Source: Geosporobacter ferrireducens
Lineage (GTDB): Bacteria > Bacillota > Clostridia > Peptostreptococcales > Thermotaleaceae
NCBI RefSeq assembly: GCF_001750685.1
Contig: NZ_CP017269.1
Coordinates: 4,381,416-4,445,415, forward strand
Length of the DNA stretch: 64,000 nt
Reading direction: 5' to 3'
The notes under the pieces were generated by a model. The model was given only the letters and a program-made list of their open reading frames with translations, ran no database searches and was not told the DNA's origin. Within the stretch, counting starts at the first letter, position 1. Each line of letters begins with the position of its first letter. Below, piece by piece: positions 18,531-29,338 of the stretch. A program made the position numbers and the translations under genes.

Positions 18531-21212
18531 ATGGAGGAAGGATATCGACGGGATATAGAAGCTTTAAATGATGGTTTCTGGGATTGGAATTTGCTGACCA
18601 ATGAAGTATATTTTTCAGAATCGTGGAAAAACATGCTGGGCTTTTCAGGAGAGGAAATAAGTTCGACTTTTAAGGAATGGGAGGAGCGGATTCATCCGAA
18701 GGAATTGACAAGGGTATGGGAGAAGCTAAGACAACACTTAGAAGGAAAAACATCTTTTTTTCGGATAGAGCATCAGTTGAAATGTAAAGACGGAAGCTAT
18801 AAATGGGTACTTACAAGGGGAAAAGTAATTGCTTATAGCACTAATGGCAGACCTCAGCGAATTATTGGTATACTAGTAGACAGAAGTCAACAAAAAGAAA
18901 TGGAGAAGAGGATCTCTGTGCAGCAGAAAAATTTGGACAAAATACTGAATGCAACAAAAGAACTTGTTTTGGCTGTAGATCAGGATGGGAAAATCGTATT
19001 TGCCAATCAAAGATTTTTAAAGCGAATGGGGTATGCTTTAGAAGCATTAATAAAACAGAATGTGAAAATTATCCATCCCCCAGAAAACAAAGATGAAGGA
19101 ATGGTACTTATTCGAGAAATGCTGCGTGGGACAATAGAGGCATGCGAAATGAAGTTACATACCCGGAAGGGGGAAACCTTTCCTGTAAAAGTTAAAATAA
19201 CAATGATTGAATGGAATGGATCGCCGGTGATTCTTGGATTTTTTAGAGATTTAACTGAAATGAGAAATCTGAAAGAGGAAATCAGTCAGAGAAAGCTGCT
19301 GCAGAAAGCTGTTTTCAACAGCATGCCCTGTATTGGATGGATAAAGGATCTTGAAGGCCGGTATATGGCAATTAGCCAGACATTTGAAGAGATCAGCGGA
19401 TATAGAGAGGAAGAGATTATAGGAAAGAAAGATATGGACTTTTGGCAGGAAAACCTTGGGGTTAGCCATATTGACTCAGATGGGGAAGTACATCAGGGAA
19501 GACAAGTTAGCTTTGAAAGAAAGATTGAAAAAGGGCAGGGATCGATATGGCTTGAAATTTTTAAAACACCCCTTATAAATGATATGGGAAATGTTGTCGG
19601 CAGTACGGGTATAGCCAGGGATATCACGGAAAAAAAAGAGCTCCAGAAGCAGCTGAAAGCAGCAAAGGAAGAAGCTGCAGCAGCAAATTTAGCCAAAAGT
19701 CAATTTTTAGCCAATGTGTCCCATGAAATCAGAACACCTTTAAACAGTATTATTGGTTTTCTAGAGCTCTTATGCGATAGTCATTTAAATGCAGAGCAGT
19801 ATGAATATGTGAACGAAGTCAAGTCCGCATCAAAGTCCCTGCTGGCATTAATGAATACGATATTAGATTTCTCAAAGATAGAGGCTGAAAAAATAATCCT
19901 TGATTACAAAAAATTCTGTTTGATAGATTTGGTTGAAGAAACGATGGCTTCATTTATCTCTGATGCTCAAAAAAAAGGTATAGATATTGTTTCCTATGTA
20001 GAATGGGATATGCCACAGTCTCTCATGGGAGATAGTTTTCGATTAAAGCAGGTTCTAAATCATCTCGTGGAAAACGCAGTGAAATTTACAGATGAGGGAG
20101 CCGTTTACCTTTGCGTGAAAAGAATTGGGGGCGAAAGAGACAGAGTTAAATTAAAGTTTGAAGTAATGGATACAGGAAAGGGGATTCATGAAGAGGATAT
20201 AAATAAACTTATTGAGCCCTTCACCAAAGGAGACATTTCAACATCTATAAAATATGAAGGAACAGGTTTGGGGCTTGCAATCACTACAAAAATATTGGAA
20301 GCTATGAGAAGCAGTGTCTCGGTGATCAGCGAAGTTGGAAAAGGCTCTAATTTTAGCTTTGTCGTGGATTTTGATGTTTTCCGTGAGCAGGAAGAATTGC
20401 ATGAGCTGCCGGTACAAAAAGATATGCCTATTGAGAGAATTGACAAAGCAGAGCCTGAAGAAGATGCGAAAAAACATGTAAAAGTGCTATTGGTAGAGGA
20501 CAGTATCACCAATAGAAGAATGATGCAAAAGACATTGGAAAAGAATGGGATGCGCTGCGATTGTGCAGAAAATGGGCAGGAAGCTTTGGAAAAGATGAAA
20601 AAGATCAAATACGATATTATTCTTATGGACTGCCAAATGCCAATTATGGATGGATATACAGCAACCAAGGAAATACGGAAAAAGGAAAAGCCGGGCGAGC
20701 ACAGTCTGATTATTGCTTTAACAGCGAATGCCCTTAGAGGAGATAGGGAAAAATGCTTAAAAGCAGGAATGGATGATTATATCAGCAAACCCATAGATAT
20801 TAATCAATTATTCAACAAAATCAACGGATATCTGAAGATGGAAAAAACTATTCTGGAAGTACAAAAGCAGGAATATACAGATCCTTTATACCGGCTTACA
20901 GAGGAGATTGGATTTGAAAGAGAAGAAGCAAGAGAATTTTTGCTGGATTATATAGAGGAAACCATTAATGCAACGCTTTCAGAAATAGAGGCTGTCCAAA
21001 GAGAACAAAAGGATCCTTCAATTGAGAAATATATACATGGACTAAAGGGAACTTCTTTAAATTTCGGATTGACAGAAGTATATGAAAAGTCAAAGAAGCT
21101 GGAAGAATTCTATCATGATGCCGATATTGAAAACAGTCTATTTTTTCTTCATCAAATTGAAAATGAATTATTGGTGTTGAAAGAGCGCTTTAAAGAAAAT
21201 CGGATATCCTGA
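18531..21212 (+). CDS. Hybrid sensor histidine kinase (PAS-PAS-PAS-HisKA-HATPase-REC-HPt)
   Basis: An 893-residue soluble hybrid kinase; no transmembrane segment is visible, so it senses an internal signal. Three PAS domains (about 5-125, 135-250, 255-370), a short coiled coil, HisKA with His398 in NVSHEIRTP, HATPase with N box (LVENAVKF), G1 (DTGKGI) and G2 (GTGLGLAI), a receiver at about 645-765 with Asp700 in MDCQMPIMDG, and a C-terminal HPt domain with His836 in YIHGLKGTS. The full phosphorelay is therefore on one polypeptide, and output would need a separate receiver. The LytTR regulator upstream and the diguanylate cyclase downstream are candidate partners by proximity only. Confidence 0.93.
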   Translation: MEEGYRRDIEALNDGFWDWNLLTNEVYFSESWKNMLGFSGEEISSTFKEWEERIHPKELTRVWEKLRQHLEGKTSFFRIEHQLKCKDGSYKWVLTRGKVIAYSTNGRPQRIIGILVDRSQQKEMEKRISVQQKNLDKILNATKELVLAVDQDGKIVFANQRFLKRMGYALEALIKQNVKIIHPPENKDEGMVLIREMLRGTIEACEMKLHTRKGETFPVKVKITMIEWNGSPVILGFFRDLTEMRNLKEEISQRKLLQKAVFNSMPCIGWIKDLEGRYMAISQTFEEISGYREEEIIGKKDMDFWQENLGVSHIDSDGEVHQGRQVSFERKIEKGQGSIWLEIFKTPLINDMGNVVGSTGIARDITEKKELQKQLKAAKEEAAAANLAKSQFLANVSHEIRTPLNSIIGFLELLCDSHLNAEQYEYVNEVKSASKSLLALMNTILDFSKIEAEKIILDYKKFCLIDLVEETMASFISDAQKKGIDIVSYVEWDMPQSLMGDSFRLKQVLNHLVENAVKFTDEGAVYLCVKRIGGERDRVKLKFEVMDTGKGIHEEDINKLIEPFTKGDISTSIKYEGTGLGLAITTKILEAMRSSVSVISEVGKGSNFSFVVDFDVFREQEELHELPVQKDMPIERIDKAEPEEDAKKHVKVLLVEDSITNRRMMQKTLEKNGMRCDCAENGQEALEKMKKIKYDIILMDCQMPIMDGYTATKEIRKKEKPGEHSLIIALTANALRGDREKCLKAGMDDYISKPIDINQLFNKINGYLKMEKTILEVQKQEYTDPLYRLTEEIGFEREEAREFLLDYIEETINATLSEIEAVQREQKDPSIEKYIHGLKGTSLNFGLTEVYEKSKKLEEFYHDADIENSLFFLHQIENELLVLKERFKENRIS

Positions 21213-21306
21213 ATTCGATTTTGTTGAATATATCGGAGGATAGGTTCTCTAAAAGAAAAACGATAGCAAATGAGTAAAAAACTTAAGGTGCTGCTAAAGT
21301 TATATT

Positions 21307-21331
21307 AAAAAACCCCGATGAGGGGTTTTTT
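21307..21331. terminator. Bidirectional terminator between kinase and GGDEF gene
   Basis: AAAAAACCCC (21307-21316), loop GATGA, GGGGTTTTTT (21322-21331), between convergent genes. Confidence 0.88.
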
Positions 21332-21355
21332 AATAGACAACGATGTAGATAAGGG

Positions 21356-22621
21356 CTATATCGTTGTTTTTTGTTTCATTTTATTTGCATACATTCTTTG
21401 GTCTGCAATTTTGATGAGATCCCGTCCTTCAGTAGAGTCCTCCGGGAAACAAGAAATCCCAAAGCTAAAACGAACATGAAAGCAATGCTCCTCATAGCAA
21501 ACAGGATTATTGAGTAATTTTTCTCTAATTTGGCGAATCTTTTGATAAGTATTTTCGAAGCCACTGTTTAAGAATACGGCTACAAATTCATCGCCGCCTA
21601 AACGAGAGAGTATATCGGACTCCCGGACATTCTCCATCAATGTTTTAGCAAAGTGCTTGATTGCTAAATCACCAACAACGTGCCCGAAATGATCATTAAT
21701 TTGCTTTAATTCATCTAAGTCAATAACGCAAATACAATACCGCTCAGCGTAGCGCTTTGCCCGCTTGTCCAAATTGGTGTACAGTTCTTCAAAATAATGA
21801 CGGTTGTAGGTGTGTGTAAGGGCATCATGACGAGAGAGGTAGAGGGTTTTTTCAAAAAGCCGGACATTCTTAATGGCGATCCCCACTTGGTTGGCAAAAT
21901 ACTCCATTAAACGAACCTCTTCTTCACGGAAGGCATTTTCATCAAAAATATTATCTACATTAATCAGACCATAAAACTCTTTGTCGACAATGATTGGTGC
22001 ACAAATGGTAGCGCGGATGTCTAGCGCATGGGCATCATTAAGTTTATTTAAATTGGTTTCAGACATATTTTTACGGTTAAATGCCTGAGGATTCTTAATG
22101 ATGCAAGCTCTTAGGGATTCTCCCTTTGTGTATGCATGAATAAAGGTTTCTTCTAGAGATAAAGTGATGTGTGTCAGGCTTTCTGCATCATAGCCATAAA
22201 TTGCACGATATTCTAATTTTCCATCGGAGTTTGTAATTATAATGCTGCCCTTATCGGCGCTGTCGATGATGCTCACAGCTTTTTCCAATACTAGCTGCAG
22301 CAGCTCATCAAGATTATGGATGCTAACAATCGAATTGCTAATTTCCAGCATGGCCTCATTCAACATATTGCTCTTTGCCAGTTCTCGATTTACCCGCATG
22401 AGTATGTTCATGCTGCTTAACTGATTATTTAGCTTTTTAAAATTTTTAGAATGATATAGATGATTCAGCCACAATGGAAGAATCACAAAAATGGCTGTCA
22501 CAGCAGGGTGTAGTTTCGTTGCAGTGTAACCGAAAACAGGCAGGCTCAAATATATTAGAAAAAGTATACTTACTAAAAGGATTAAAACAATAGAGAATGG
22601 GATAGGCTGTCTCTTGGACAA
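21356..22621 (-). CDS. Membrane GAF-GGDEF diguanylate cyclase
   Basis: A 421-residue protein with two N-terminal transmembrane helices (about 9-52), a coiled-coil linker, a GAF domain (about 100-255) and a GGDEF domain (about 260-420). The active site reads LGGDEFVAV and the metal/GTP blocks are intact (DLDELKQINDHFGH), so it should make cyclic di-GMP from two GTP. No EAL domain is present. The start is TTG 22621 with GAAGGTGA about 7 nt upstream. It is monocistronic and convergent with the hybrid kinase; the GAF ligand is unknown. Confidence 0.92.
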   Translation of the reverse strand: MSKRQPIPFSIVLILLVSILFLIYLSLPVFGYTATKLHPAVTAIFVILPLWLNHLYHSKNFKKLNNQLSSMNILMRVNRELAKSNMLNEAMLEISNSIVSIHNLDELLQLVLEKAVSIIDSADKGSIIITNSDGKLEYRAIYGYDAESLTHITLSLEETFIHAYTKGESLRACIIKNPQAFNRKNMSETNLNKLNDAHALDIRATICAPIIVDKEFYGLINVDNIFDENAFREEEVRLMEYFANQVGIAIKNVRLFEKTLYLSRHDALTHTYNRHYFEELYTNLDKRAKRYAERYCICVIDLDELKQINDHFGHVVGDLAIKHFAKTLMENVRESDILSRLGGDEFVAVFLNSGFENTYQKIRQIREKLLNNPVCYEEHCFHVRFSFGISCFPEDSTEGRDLIKIADQRMYANKMKQKTTI

Positions 22622-22754
22622 ATTAAGTCACCTTCACTTAGATAGAATTTAATAGTATGTTAACATTCTATAAAAATTGATAATATCCTTTTGGCAATAG
22701 ATTATTTTGTAATAATAAAACATTTTTAAAAAGAGAAAAAACCAAGGAGAAGAA

Positions 22755-22783
22755 TTGACTTTCCTAAGAGAGAACGATATAAT
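22755..22783 (+). promoter_or_regulatory. Promoter of uvrBA
   Basis: TTGACT (22755-22760), exactly 17 nt, then TATAAT (22778-22783). The SOS box starts 8 nt after the -10. Confidence 0.88.
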
Positions 22784-22791
22784 TTACTATG

Positions 22792-22805
22792 CGAACAAAT
22801 GTTTG
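22792..22805 (+). promoter_or_regulatory. LexA (SOS) box of uvrBA
   Basis: CGAACAAATGTTTG fits the Firmicutes LexA/DinR consensus CGAAC-N4-GTTYG. It covers the expected transcription start, so LexA bound here would block initiation; uvrBA should therefore be damage-inducible. Confidence 0.9.
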
Positions 22806-22889
22806 ATAGGTGGAAGATATTGTACAATAATAGATAAAAATTCCTATGGTATAATTTGATTGTATGTTATGGAAAAGAGGCGTATTTTT

Positions 22890-24869
22890 ATGAAAAACTT
22901 TCAGATTGTCTCCGATTATAGGCCCACGGGAGATCAGCCACAGGCCATTGAACGTTTGACCAAAGGAATATTGGAAGGTAAAAAGGCCCAAGCGCTTTTA
23001 GGCGTAACTGGCTCAGGAAAGACTTTTACCATGGCAAATGTAATTGAAAAGGTGCAAAAACCAACTTTGGTTATTGCTCACAATAAGACATTAGCAGCCC
23101 AGCTATGCAGCGAATTCAAGGAATTCTTTCCTGAGAATTCGGTAGAGTATTTTGTCAGTTACTATGACTATTATCAGCCTGAAGCTTATGTAGCGCACAC
23201 AGATACTTACATTGAGAAGGACGCCCAGATTAATGATGAGATAGATAAACTGCGTCACTCAGCTACTGCTGCTTTATATGAGCGCAGGGATGTAATCATT
23301 GTAGCCAGTGTTTCCTGTATTTACGGATTAGGTGATCCTGTTGATTACGAGAATCTTGTTTTATCTATGCGTACTGGAATGACTAAAAGCAGGGAAGATA
23401 TTCTCAGAAAATTAGTGGAGATCCAATATGTTCGTAATGACATTAATTTTATTCGTGGAACTTTCAGAGTTCGAGGTGATGTGATTGAAATTTTTCCAGC
23501 CGCTTCTTCTGAAAATGCAATTCGAGTTGAGCTTTTTGGGGATGAAATTGAACGAATTACAGAGATTAATGTGTTAACTGGAGAGATCATAGGCCTGAGA
23601 AATCATGTGTCCATATTTCCTGCCTCCCATTATGTGACCAGCCACGACAAACTGGATCGGGCGATACTTGATATAGAAAAAGAATTAGAAGAGAGAGTGC
23701 TGTACTTTAAGGAAAATGAAAAATTGATTGAAGCCCAACGGATTCAACAAAGAACGATGTATGACATTGAAATGCTTCGAGAAGTAGGCTTCTGCCAAGG
23801 TATTGAGAACTATTCCCGGCACATATCGCAGAGGCCGCCAGGGAGCAAACCTTTCACACTAATCGATTATTTTCCCGATGATTTTCTGCTCATTATAGAT
23901 GAGTCCCATGTGACGGTTCCCCAGATTCGGGGTATGTATGCCGGGGACCGGTCTAGAAAGGAATCTCTAGTAGAATATGGTTTTCGTTTGCCATCTGCCT
24001 TTGATAACAGACCTTTGAATTTTGATGAATTTGAGCGCTTAATCAATCAGGTAGTTTATGTCAGTGCAACACCTGGACCTTATGAAAAAGAACGCAGTGA
24101 AAACATTGTGGAGCAGATCATTCGTCCAACGGGACTGCTAGACCCTGAAATCTATGTACGTCCTGTTAAAGGGCAGATTGATGATTTAATCGGAGAAGTC
24201 AACGGGGTAATTGAACGGAAAGAGCGGGTACTGATTACCACATTAACTAAAAAGATGGCTGAAGACTTAACCGGATATTTAAAGGATGTGGGTATAAAGG
24301 TACGTTACCTCCACTCTGATATTGATACCTTAGAAAGGATGGAAATCATCAGAGATTTGCGGTTAGGCGTATTTGATGTATTAGTGGGTATTAATCTTTT
24401 ACGGGAAGGGTTGGATTTGCCGGAGGTGTCTCTGGTCGCTATTTTAGATGCGGATAAGGAGGGTTTCCTGCGCTCGGAGACTTCCTTGATTCAGACCATT
24501 GGTCGTGCTGCCCGCCACCTCAATGGAAGAGTAATTATGTATGCAGACCGGATTACAGACTCTATGGGCAGAGCCATTGAAGAAACCAACCGAAGAAGAA
24601 AAATACAGGAGGCATACAATCAGCAAAATAATATTAAGCCACAGGGAATTATTAAAAAAGTTCGAGATGTTATTGAGGCGACAAAGGTTGCAGAGGATTC
24701 AGTAAAATATGGATTAGACAAGGCTGCAGAGGAAATGCAGCTAAAGGAAATACAGGAAGCCATCAGCCGGTTAGAAATAGAAATGCAGGAGGCAGCTGCC
24801 AATCTACAGTTTGAACGTGCTGCTGAATTACGAGATAAAATTTTATCATTAAAGGAAAAGATAGGGTAG
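22890..24869 (+). CDS. uvrB: Excinuclease ABC subunit B
   Basis: A 659-residue UvrB, normal length. It is the damage-verifying helicase-like subunit of nucleotide excision repair, loaded by UvrA and recruiting UvrC. Visible are Walker [11 protein letters not shown], the beta-hairpin region [11 protein letters not shown], the DEAD-type DESH box, helicase motifs V-VI ([26 protein letters not shown] in part; QTIGRAAR) and a C-terminal UVR motif ([11 protein letters not shown]). ATG 22890 ([10 protein letters not shown]) is the family-typical start, with AGAGG 9 nt upstream. An SOS box and a strong promoter precede it; uvrA follows after 10 nt. Confidence 0.97.
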   Translation: MKNFQIVSDYRPTGDQPQAIERLTKGILEGKKAQALLGVTGSGKTFTMANVIEKVQKPTLVIAHNKTLAAQLCSEFKEFFPENSVEYFVSYYDYYQPEAYVAHTDTYIEKDAQINDEIDKLRHSATAALYERRDVIIVASVSCIYGLGDPVDYENLVLSMRTGMTKSREDILRKLVEIQYVRNDINFIRGTFRVRGDVIEIFPAASSENAIRVELFGDEIERITEINVLTGEIIGLRNHVSIFPASHYVTSHDKLDRAILDIEKELEERVLYFKENEKLIEAQRIQQRTMYDIEMLREVGFCQGIENYSRHISQRPPGSKPFTLIDYFPDDFLLIIDESHVTVPQIRGMYAGDRSRKESLVEYGFRLPSAFDNRPLNFDEFERLINQVVYVSATPGPYEKERSENIVEQIIRPTGLLDPEIYVRPVKGQIDDLIGEVNGVIERKERVLITTLTKKMAEDLTGYLKDVGIKVRYLHSDIDTLERMEIIRDLRLGVFDVLVGINLLREGLDLPEVSLVAILDADKEGFLRSETSLIQTIGRAARHLNGRVIMYADRITDSMGRAIEETNRRRKIQEAYNQQNNIKPQGIIKKVRDVIEATKVAEDSVKYGLDKAAEEMQLKEIQEAISRLEIEMQEAAANLQFERAAELRDKILSLKEKIG

Positions 24870-24879
24870 AGGTGACACT

Positions 24880-27702
24880 ATGGCAAGAAACAATATTGTT
24901 GTAAAGGGTGCTCGGGAGCATAACCTGAAAAATATAAATGTGACAATACCAAGGGATAAATTTGTGGTGATGACTGGATTAAGCGGCTCGGGAAAATCTT
25001 CATTGGCCTTTGATACCATTTATGCCGAAGGGCAGAGAAGATATGTAGAAAGCTTGTCGGCCTACGCCCGGCAATTCCTAGGTCAAATGGAAAAACCTGA
25101 TGTGGACTATATTGAGGGTTTATCTCCAGCCATATCCATTGATCAAAAAACCACTAGCAGAAATCCTCGTTCTACCGTAGGGACAGTAACAGAGATCTAT
25201 GATTATCTGCGTCTTCTTTTTGCGAGGGTAGGAACACCCCACTGTCCCGAATGTGACCGGGAGATTACGCAGCAAACTGTAGATCAGATTGTTGATAGAA
25301 TCATAGAGCTTCCTGAGGGAACGAAGATTCAATTGTTGGCGCCCCTTGTTCGCGGACGAAAGGGAGAACATACAAAAATTCTGGAGACGATCAGGAAGGA
25401 TGGATATGTTCGTGTTCGAATTAATGGTGAATTAAGAGAGTTAAGCGAAGATATCAAATTAGCAAAAACAAAAAAGCATACGATCGAAGTAGTAGTAGAT
25501 CGGATAATTATAAAGGACGGTATTGAAAAGCGATTGGCGGATTCCATTGAAACAACCTTATCGCTCTCGGAGGGGTTAGTCGTAGTTAATATCATTGACG
25601 GAGATGACCTAACCTTTAGTACGAGATTTTCTTGTCCGGAACATGGTACAGGGATTGAAGAATTGGAACCTAGAATGTTTTCTTTCAATAGTCCTTACGG
25701 TGCTTGTTCTCATTGTAACGGTATCGGCTTTTTACAAAAAATAGATCCGGAATTGGTTATACCGAATCCATCTTTAAGCATTCGGGACGGCGGGGTTTCG
25801 CCCCTTGCAAACTCCAGCGAGGGAACCTACTACTTTGAGATGATAGAAGCTTTAGCAAAAGAATATGGAGTAAGTTTGGATGTACCAATAAAGGAGCTCC
25901 CAGAGGAATTCATAAGTGATCTGCTCTATGGAACGGGAAAAAGAACCATAGAATTTACCTATGAGAGCAAATTCGGCGGTATGCGCAAATACCGGTCTGC
26001 TTTTGAAGGAATCATCAAGAATTTGGAAAGACGATATAAGGAAACCGTATCAGATTACGCAAGGGAAAAAATTGAAGAATACATGAGTCTAATTCCATGC
26101 GAAGCATGTAAAGGAGCACGTCTGAAACCAGAGGTCTTATCAGTGAAAATTGCCGGAAAAAATATATCTCAGACTACAGAATTCTCAGTTAGGGATGGAC
26201 TACGTTTTTTTGGCAGTTTAAATCTTTCTGAAAAAAATATGATGATCGCACGACAAATTTTAAAGGAAATAAATGAACGCCTTGGATTTCTCGCAGATGT
26301 AGGCTTGGAATATTTAACCCTTAATCGTGCAGCAGGGACCTTGTCAGGAGGAGAGTCCCAGCGAATCCGCTTAGCAACGCAGATCGGCAGCCAATTAATG
26401 GGTGTTTTATACATTTTGGACGAGCCCAGTATCGGATTGCATCAACGGGATAATGAAAAGCTGCTGAAGACCCTGCGTAACTTGACGGATATCGGCAATA
26501 CATTAATTGTTGTAGAACATGATGAAGATACTATGTTTACAGCGGATCATATCATTGACATTGGACCGGGAGCTGGTGCAAATGGAGGATATATTATAGC
26601 AGCTGGTACGGCAGAAGAGATCATGGCTTGTGAGGAATCAATTACAGGACAGTATTTATCAGGCAGAAAAAAGATTGAGATTCCTGAGGTTAGAAGAACG
26701 CCAAATGGGAAGTGGATTGAAGTAATAGGGGCAAAGGAAAATAATTTGAAAAATATCAATACCAAATTTCCTCTTGGCGTATTTGCCTGTGTTACAGGAG
26801 TTTCAGGTTCCGGAAAGAGTACCTTGGTCAACGAAATTCTTTATAAAAAAATGGCTGCTGAGCTGCATCGTGCGAAAACCCGCCCGGGAAGTCACAAAGA
26901 AATTCTTGGACTAGAGTATATTGATAAGGTAATCGACATTGATCAATCTCCGATTGGTAGGACACCACGTTCTAACCCTGCCACTTATACAGGAGTATTC
27001 GATTTGATCAGAGATGTATATGCAAGGGTGCCAGAGGCAAAAATGCGCGGCTATCAAAAAGGCCGATTCAGTTTCAATGTTAAAGGCGGCAGATGCGAGG
27101 CTTGTAAAGGAGACGGAATCATAAAAATAGAGATGCACTTTCTTCCTGATGTGTACGTTCCTTGTGATGTGTGCAAAGGAAAGCGATATAACCGTGAAAC
27201 CTTAGAGGTAAAGTACAAGGGCAAATCTATTTCTGATGTGCTGGACATGACGGTTGAAGAAGCTTTAGAGTTTTTTGAAAATATTCCTGGAATTAAAAGA
27301 AAGCTGGAGACCCTCTATGAGGTAGGTTTAGGCTATATCAAACTGGGACAACCCTCTACACAGCTCTCTGGAGGAGAAGCCCAGAGAATTAAGCTAGCTA
27401 CTGAGTTGAGCAAGCGGAGCACAGGAAAGACGTTCTATATTTTAGATGAGCCCACTACAGGACTCCATATTGCCGATATTCATAAACTAATTGGCGTTTT
27501 AAGCCGATTGGTGGAAACAGGGAATACGGTACTAGTGATTGAGCATAATCTGGATGTAATCAAGACCTGTGATTATGTAATCGATTTGGGGCCAGAAGGT
27601 GGAGACGGCGGGGGAAATATTGTAGCTGTAGGTACACCTGAGGACATTTGTAAAGCAGAAGAATCTTATACCGGTAAATTTCTTAGAAAATCTCTTGAGT
27701 AA
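24880..27702 (+). CDS. uvrA: Excinuclease ABC subunit A
   Basis: A 940-residue UvrA, the DNA-damage-recognising ABC ATPase dimer of nucleotide excision repair. Two ATPase halves: Walker [11 protein letters not shown] with signature [11 protein letters not shown], and Walker [11 protein letters not shown] with signature [11 protein letters not shown]. Zinc-binding CxxC pairs are visible at CPEC, CSHC, CEAC and CDVC positions. It is co-transcribed with uvrB. Unlike in many clostridia, uvrC is not directly next but lies 10 kb away after the hydrogenase cluster. Confidence 0.97.
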   Translation: MARNNIVVKGAREHNLKNINVTIPRDKFVVMTGLSGSGKSSLAFDTIYAEGQRRYVESLSAYARQFLGQMEKPDVDYIEGLSPAISIDQKTTSRNPRSTVGTVTEIYDYLRLLFARVGTPHCPECDREITQQTVDQIVDRIIELPEGTKIQLLAPLVRGRKGEHTKILETIRKDGYVRVRINGELRELSEDIKLAKTKKHTIEVVVDRIIIKDGIEKRLADSIETTLSLSEGLVVVNIIDGDDLTFSTRFSCPEHGTGIEELEPRMFSFNSPYGACSHCNGIGFLQKIDPELVIPNPSLSIRDGGVSPLANSSEGTYYFEMIEALAKEYGVSLDVPIKELPEEFISDLLYGTGKRTIEFTYESKFGGMRKYRSAFEGIIKNLERRYKETVSDYAREKIEEYMSLIPCEACKGARLKPEVLSVKIAGKNISQTTEFSVRDGLRFFGSLNLSEKNMMIARQILKEINERLGFLADVGLEYLTLNRAAGTLSGGESQRIRLATQIGSQLMGVLYILDEPSIGLHQRDNEKLLKTLRNLTDIGNTLIVVEHDEDTMFTADHIIDIGPGAGANGGYIIAAGTAEEIMACEESITGQYLSGRKKIEIPEVRRTPNGKWIEVIGAKENNLKNINTKFPLGVFACVTGVSGSGKSTLVNEILYKKMAAELHRAKTRPGSHKEILGLEYIDKVIDIDQSPIGRTPRSNPATYTGVFDLIRDVYARVPEAKMRGYQKGRFSFNVKGGRCEACKGDGIIKIEMHFLPDVYVPCDVCKGKRYNRETLEVKYKGKSISDVLDMTVEEALEFFENIPGIKRKLETLYEVGLGYIKLGQPSTQLSGGEAQRIKLATELSKRSTGKTFYILDEPTTGLHIADIHKLIGVLSRLVETGNTVLVIEHNLDVIKTCDYVIDLGPEGGDGGGNIVAVGTPEDICKAEESYTGKFLRKSLE

Positions 27703-27728
27703 TAAACAAGTACGATACAAAAAATGTA

Positions 27729-27755
27729 GGGGTCGCACAGTGTGCGACCCTTGTT
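27729..27755. terminator. Palindrome/terminator between uvrA and the stalk-domain gene
   Basis: GGGTCGCACA (27730-27739) and TGTGCGACCC (27741-27750) form a near-perfect palindrome preceded by GTAG. The T tract is weak. It may double as one of the GTAGGG palindromic repeats reported under findings. Confidence 0.55.
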
Positions 27756-27772
27756 ATGATGCAGTCTTTATA

Positions 27773-28327
27773 TTAATTATTTAATATGATCCCACGTATT
27801 TCCCCTTCTTTATTGAGTACCATTCCTACCACATCACCGATTTTTAAATCCTTAAAATCTAAATTCATCACTTTATCATTTCTTTGCAGTATGACTACTG
27901 CTTCTGGGGATACAAAGAGATGAGGTTCTGTATGGATATATTGGTCATCATAATGCTCTTCGATGGTTAATAGACGATTCTTCTCATTGATAGATAGAAT
28001 TTCTCCATAGACAAAGCGCTCTCCATTTAAGGGATCGGCTTCATCAAAATCTGTAAAGCTTGGTTCTGTGTGAATTGTGAGCTGATGTTTATTGCTGTTC
28101 CAATCTACATGAAGACCCAACGCTTCTGAAACAAAACGAATAGGAACATAAATCCTGTTGTCCAGGAACAAAACATCCTGTGTTGCTGACGAATTCTTTC
28201 CTACAGACATGTGCACTGTTTTCTGAATTGCCTTAACTTCTGTTAAATCAGCAGTGCCATAACTGATGAAACCTGAAAATAGAACGCATACCAGAAGTAT
28301 ACATAAATTCTGCTTTATTGTTTTCAT
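27773..28327 (-). CDS. Exported stalk-domain (Cu-amine-oxidase N-terminal-like) protein
   Basis: A 184-residue exported protein with a signal peptide at 1-26, hydrophobic to about residue 22. Residues about 40-90 match the copper amine oxidase N-terminal (stalk) domain common in exported Firmicutes proteins (LFLDNRIYVPIRFVSEALGLHVDWN). The C-terminal half looks like a small beta-barrel (GEILSINEKNRLLTIEE ... KIGDVVGMVLNKEGEI). No catalytic motif is visible and the function is unknown. GGGGGAT lies upstream of the ATG. Convergent with uvrA. Confidence 0.8.
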   Translation of the reverse strand: MKTIKQNLCILLVCVLFSGFISYGTADLTEVKAIQKTVHMSVGKNSSATQDVLFLDNRIYVPIRFVSEALGLHVDWNSNKHQLTIHTEPSFTDFDEADPLNGERFVYGEILSINEKNRLLTIEEHYDDQYIHTEPHLFVSPEAVVILQRNDKVMNLDFKDLKIGDVVGMVLNKEGEIRGIILNN

Positions 28328-28798
28328 AGAAATCCCCCTCGCAGATTCTTTTTATTTTGATTTTTAACAAAAAAAGAGTAGTCTATACAGCAAAAATGTG
28401 TTAACGTATTAACGATAATATAATAACAAGTTGTGGCCAACAAGGCGCTGTTATAAATATGAATCATACCGATAACTGGAAATATCTGAATTTTTCATAT
28501 GCAATGACACTACTTTTCTTAAAAAAACTTCTAATAAAGATAAAAATATTACCAAAAACAAAAAACATTCTAAAAATTCTCCTAATGTCAACTGGTAATC
28601 ATATAACAGACTACAATGAAGCAAATTAGTCAATAATGATTATTTACGAATAAAATTATGCAAAATTCGACACGAGATTGTCAAAAATACTACACAAGTT
28701 TTTATTTCAATGGTATAATGGGGATAGTTGTGGATAAAGCATGACACATAAATGAAGGACATTATAATATAAATTGCAGAAGGAAAAGGGGAGGTACT
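28328..28798. other. 471-nt intergenic region upstream of the hydrogenase operon
   Basis: It separates divergent transcription of the stalk-domain gene and the hydrogenase operon. No gene is supported; a 60-codon minus-strand frame is Leu/Ser/Phe-rich without a ribosome-binding site. It contains a GTTAA-N4-TTAAC inverted repeat (28400-28413) and the hydrogenase promoter with its upstream box (28678-28719). The remaining roughly 260 nt are AT-rich without recognisable structure. Confidence 0.6.
28678..28719 (+). promoter_or_regulatory. Promoter and upstream box of hydrogenase operon
   Basis: An extended -10, TGG-TATAAT (28711-28719), with no canonical -35. In its place a 19-bp box TTGTCAAAAATACTACACA (28678-28696) ends 17 nt before the -10. 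A box matching at 15 of 19 positions stands 18 nt before the extended -10 of the formate dehydrogenase operon, suggesting an activator-dependent, shared control. Confidence 0.6.
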
Positions 28799-29272
28799 AT
28801 GCCAAAAGAAATTTTAACGAAGGAAAACTTCCAAAAACTTGAAGCTGTTATCGAGAAAAACAAGGGCAAAAAAGGAGCTTTAATGCCTGTACTTCATGAA
28901 GGCCAGAAAATCTTTGGATGTTTACCATTAGAAGCCCAAAAAAGAATATCAGAGGCACTCAACATTCCATTAGCAGAGATTTACGGTGTTATTACGTTCT
29001 ATTCCCAATTTACATTAGAGCCAAAAGGAGATTACACCATTGGTGTCTGTATGGGAACTGCCTGTTATGTAAAGGGCTCTCAAAAAATTATTGACAGAAT
29101 TAAGAAGGAAGCAAATGTAGAGGTAGGTGCTACATCGCCAGACGGGAAATTCTCATTAGAAGCTACCCGCTGTATCGGTGCCTGTGGACTTGCACCAGTA
29201 TTAACGGTAAATGAAGATGTATACGGACGTTTGGTTGAAGCGGATGTGCCTGGCATTATTGCAAAATATTAA
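28799..29272 (+). CDS. hydC: Bifurcating hydrogenase NuoE-like [2Fe-2S] subunit (HydC type)
   Basis: A 157-residue thioredoxin-like [2Fe-2S] subunit homologous to the 24-kDa NuoE subunit of complex I. The cluster ligands are CMGTAC (C-X4-C) and CIGAC (C-X3-C). It passes electrons with the NuoF-like flavoprotein in NAD- and ferredoxin-linked hydrogenases. GGGGAGGTACT directly precedes the ATG. First gene of the operon 28799-33363. A paralogue differing at about 25 of 157 positions starts the formate dehydrogenase operon at 44883. Confidence 0.93.
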   Translation: MPKEILTKENFQKLEAVIEKNKGKKGALMPVLHEGQKIFGCLPLEAQKRISEALNIPLAEIYGVITFYSQFTLEPKGDYTIGVCMGTACYVKGSQKIIDRIKKEANVEVGATSPDGKFSLEATRCIGACGLAPVLTVNEDVYGRLVEADVPGIIAKY

Positions 29273-29338
29273 ATAGGATTAATCATTCCTATTCGGGAAA
29301 ACGTTATAAACATCTATTTATTCGGGAGGGATTCATTG

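Noticed and set aside
20186..20668. 160-codon minus-strand frame inside the hybrid kinase
   Set aside because: Ser/Phe/Ile-rich shadow of a conserved coding region; the same holds for similar frames opposite hydA, uvrA, fdhA and the GH13 gene.
18203..21250. 12-bp inverted repeat AGAGAACCTATC / GATAGGTTCTCT flanking the hybrid kinase
   Set aside because: Could mark a mobile cassette, but a single 12-bp match over 3 kb is within reach of chance and no transposase or target duplication is visible.
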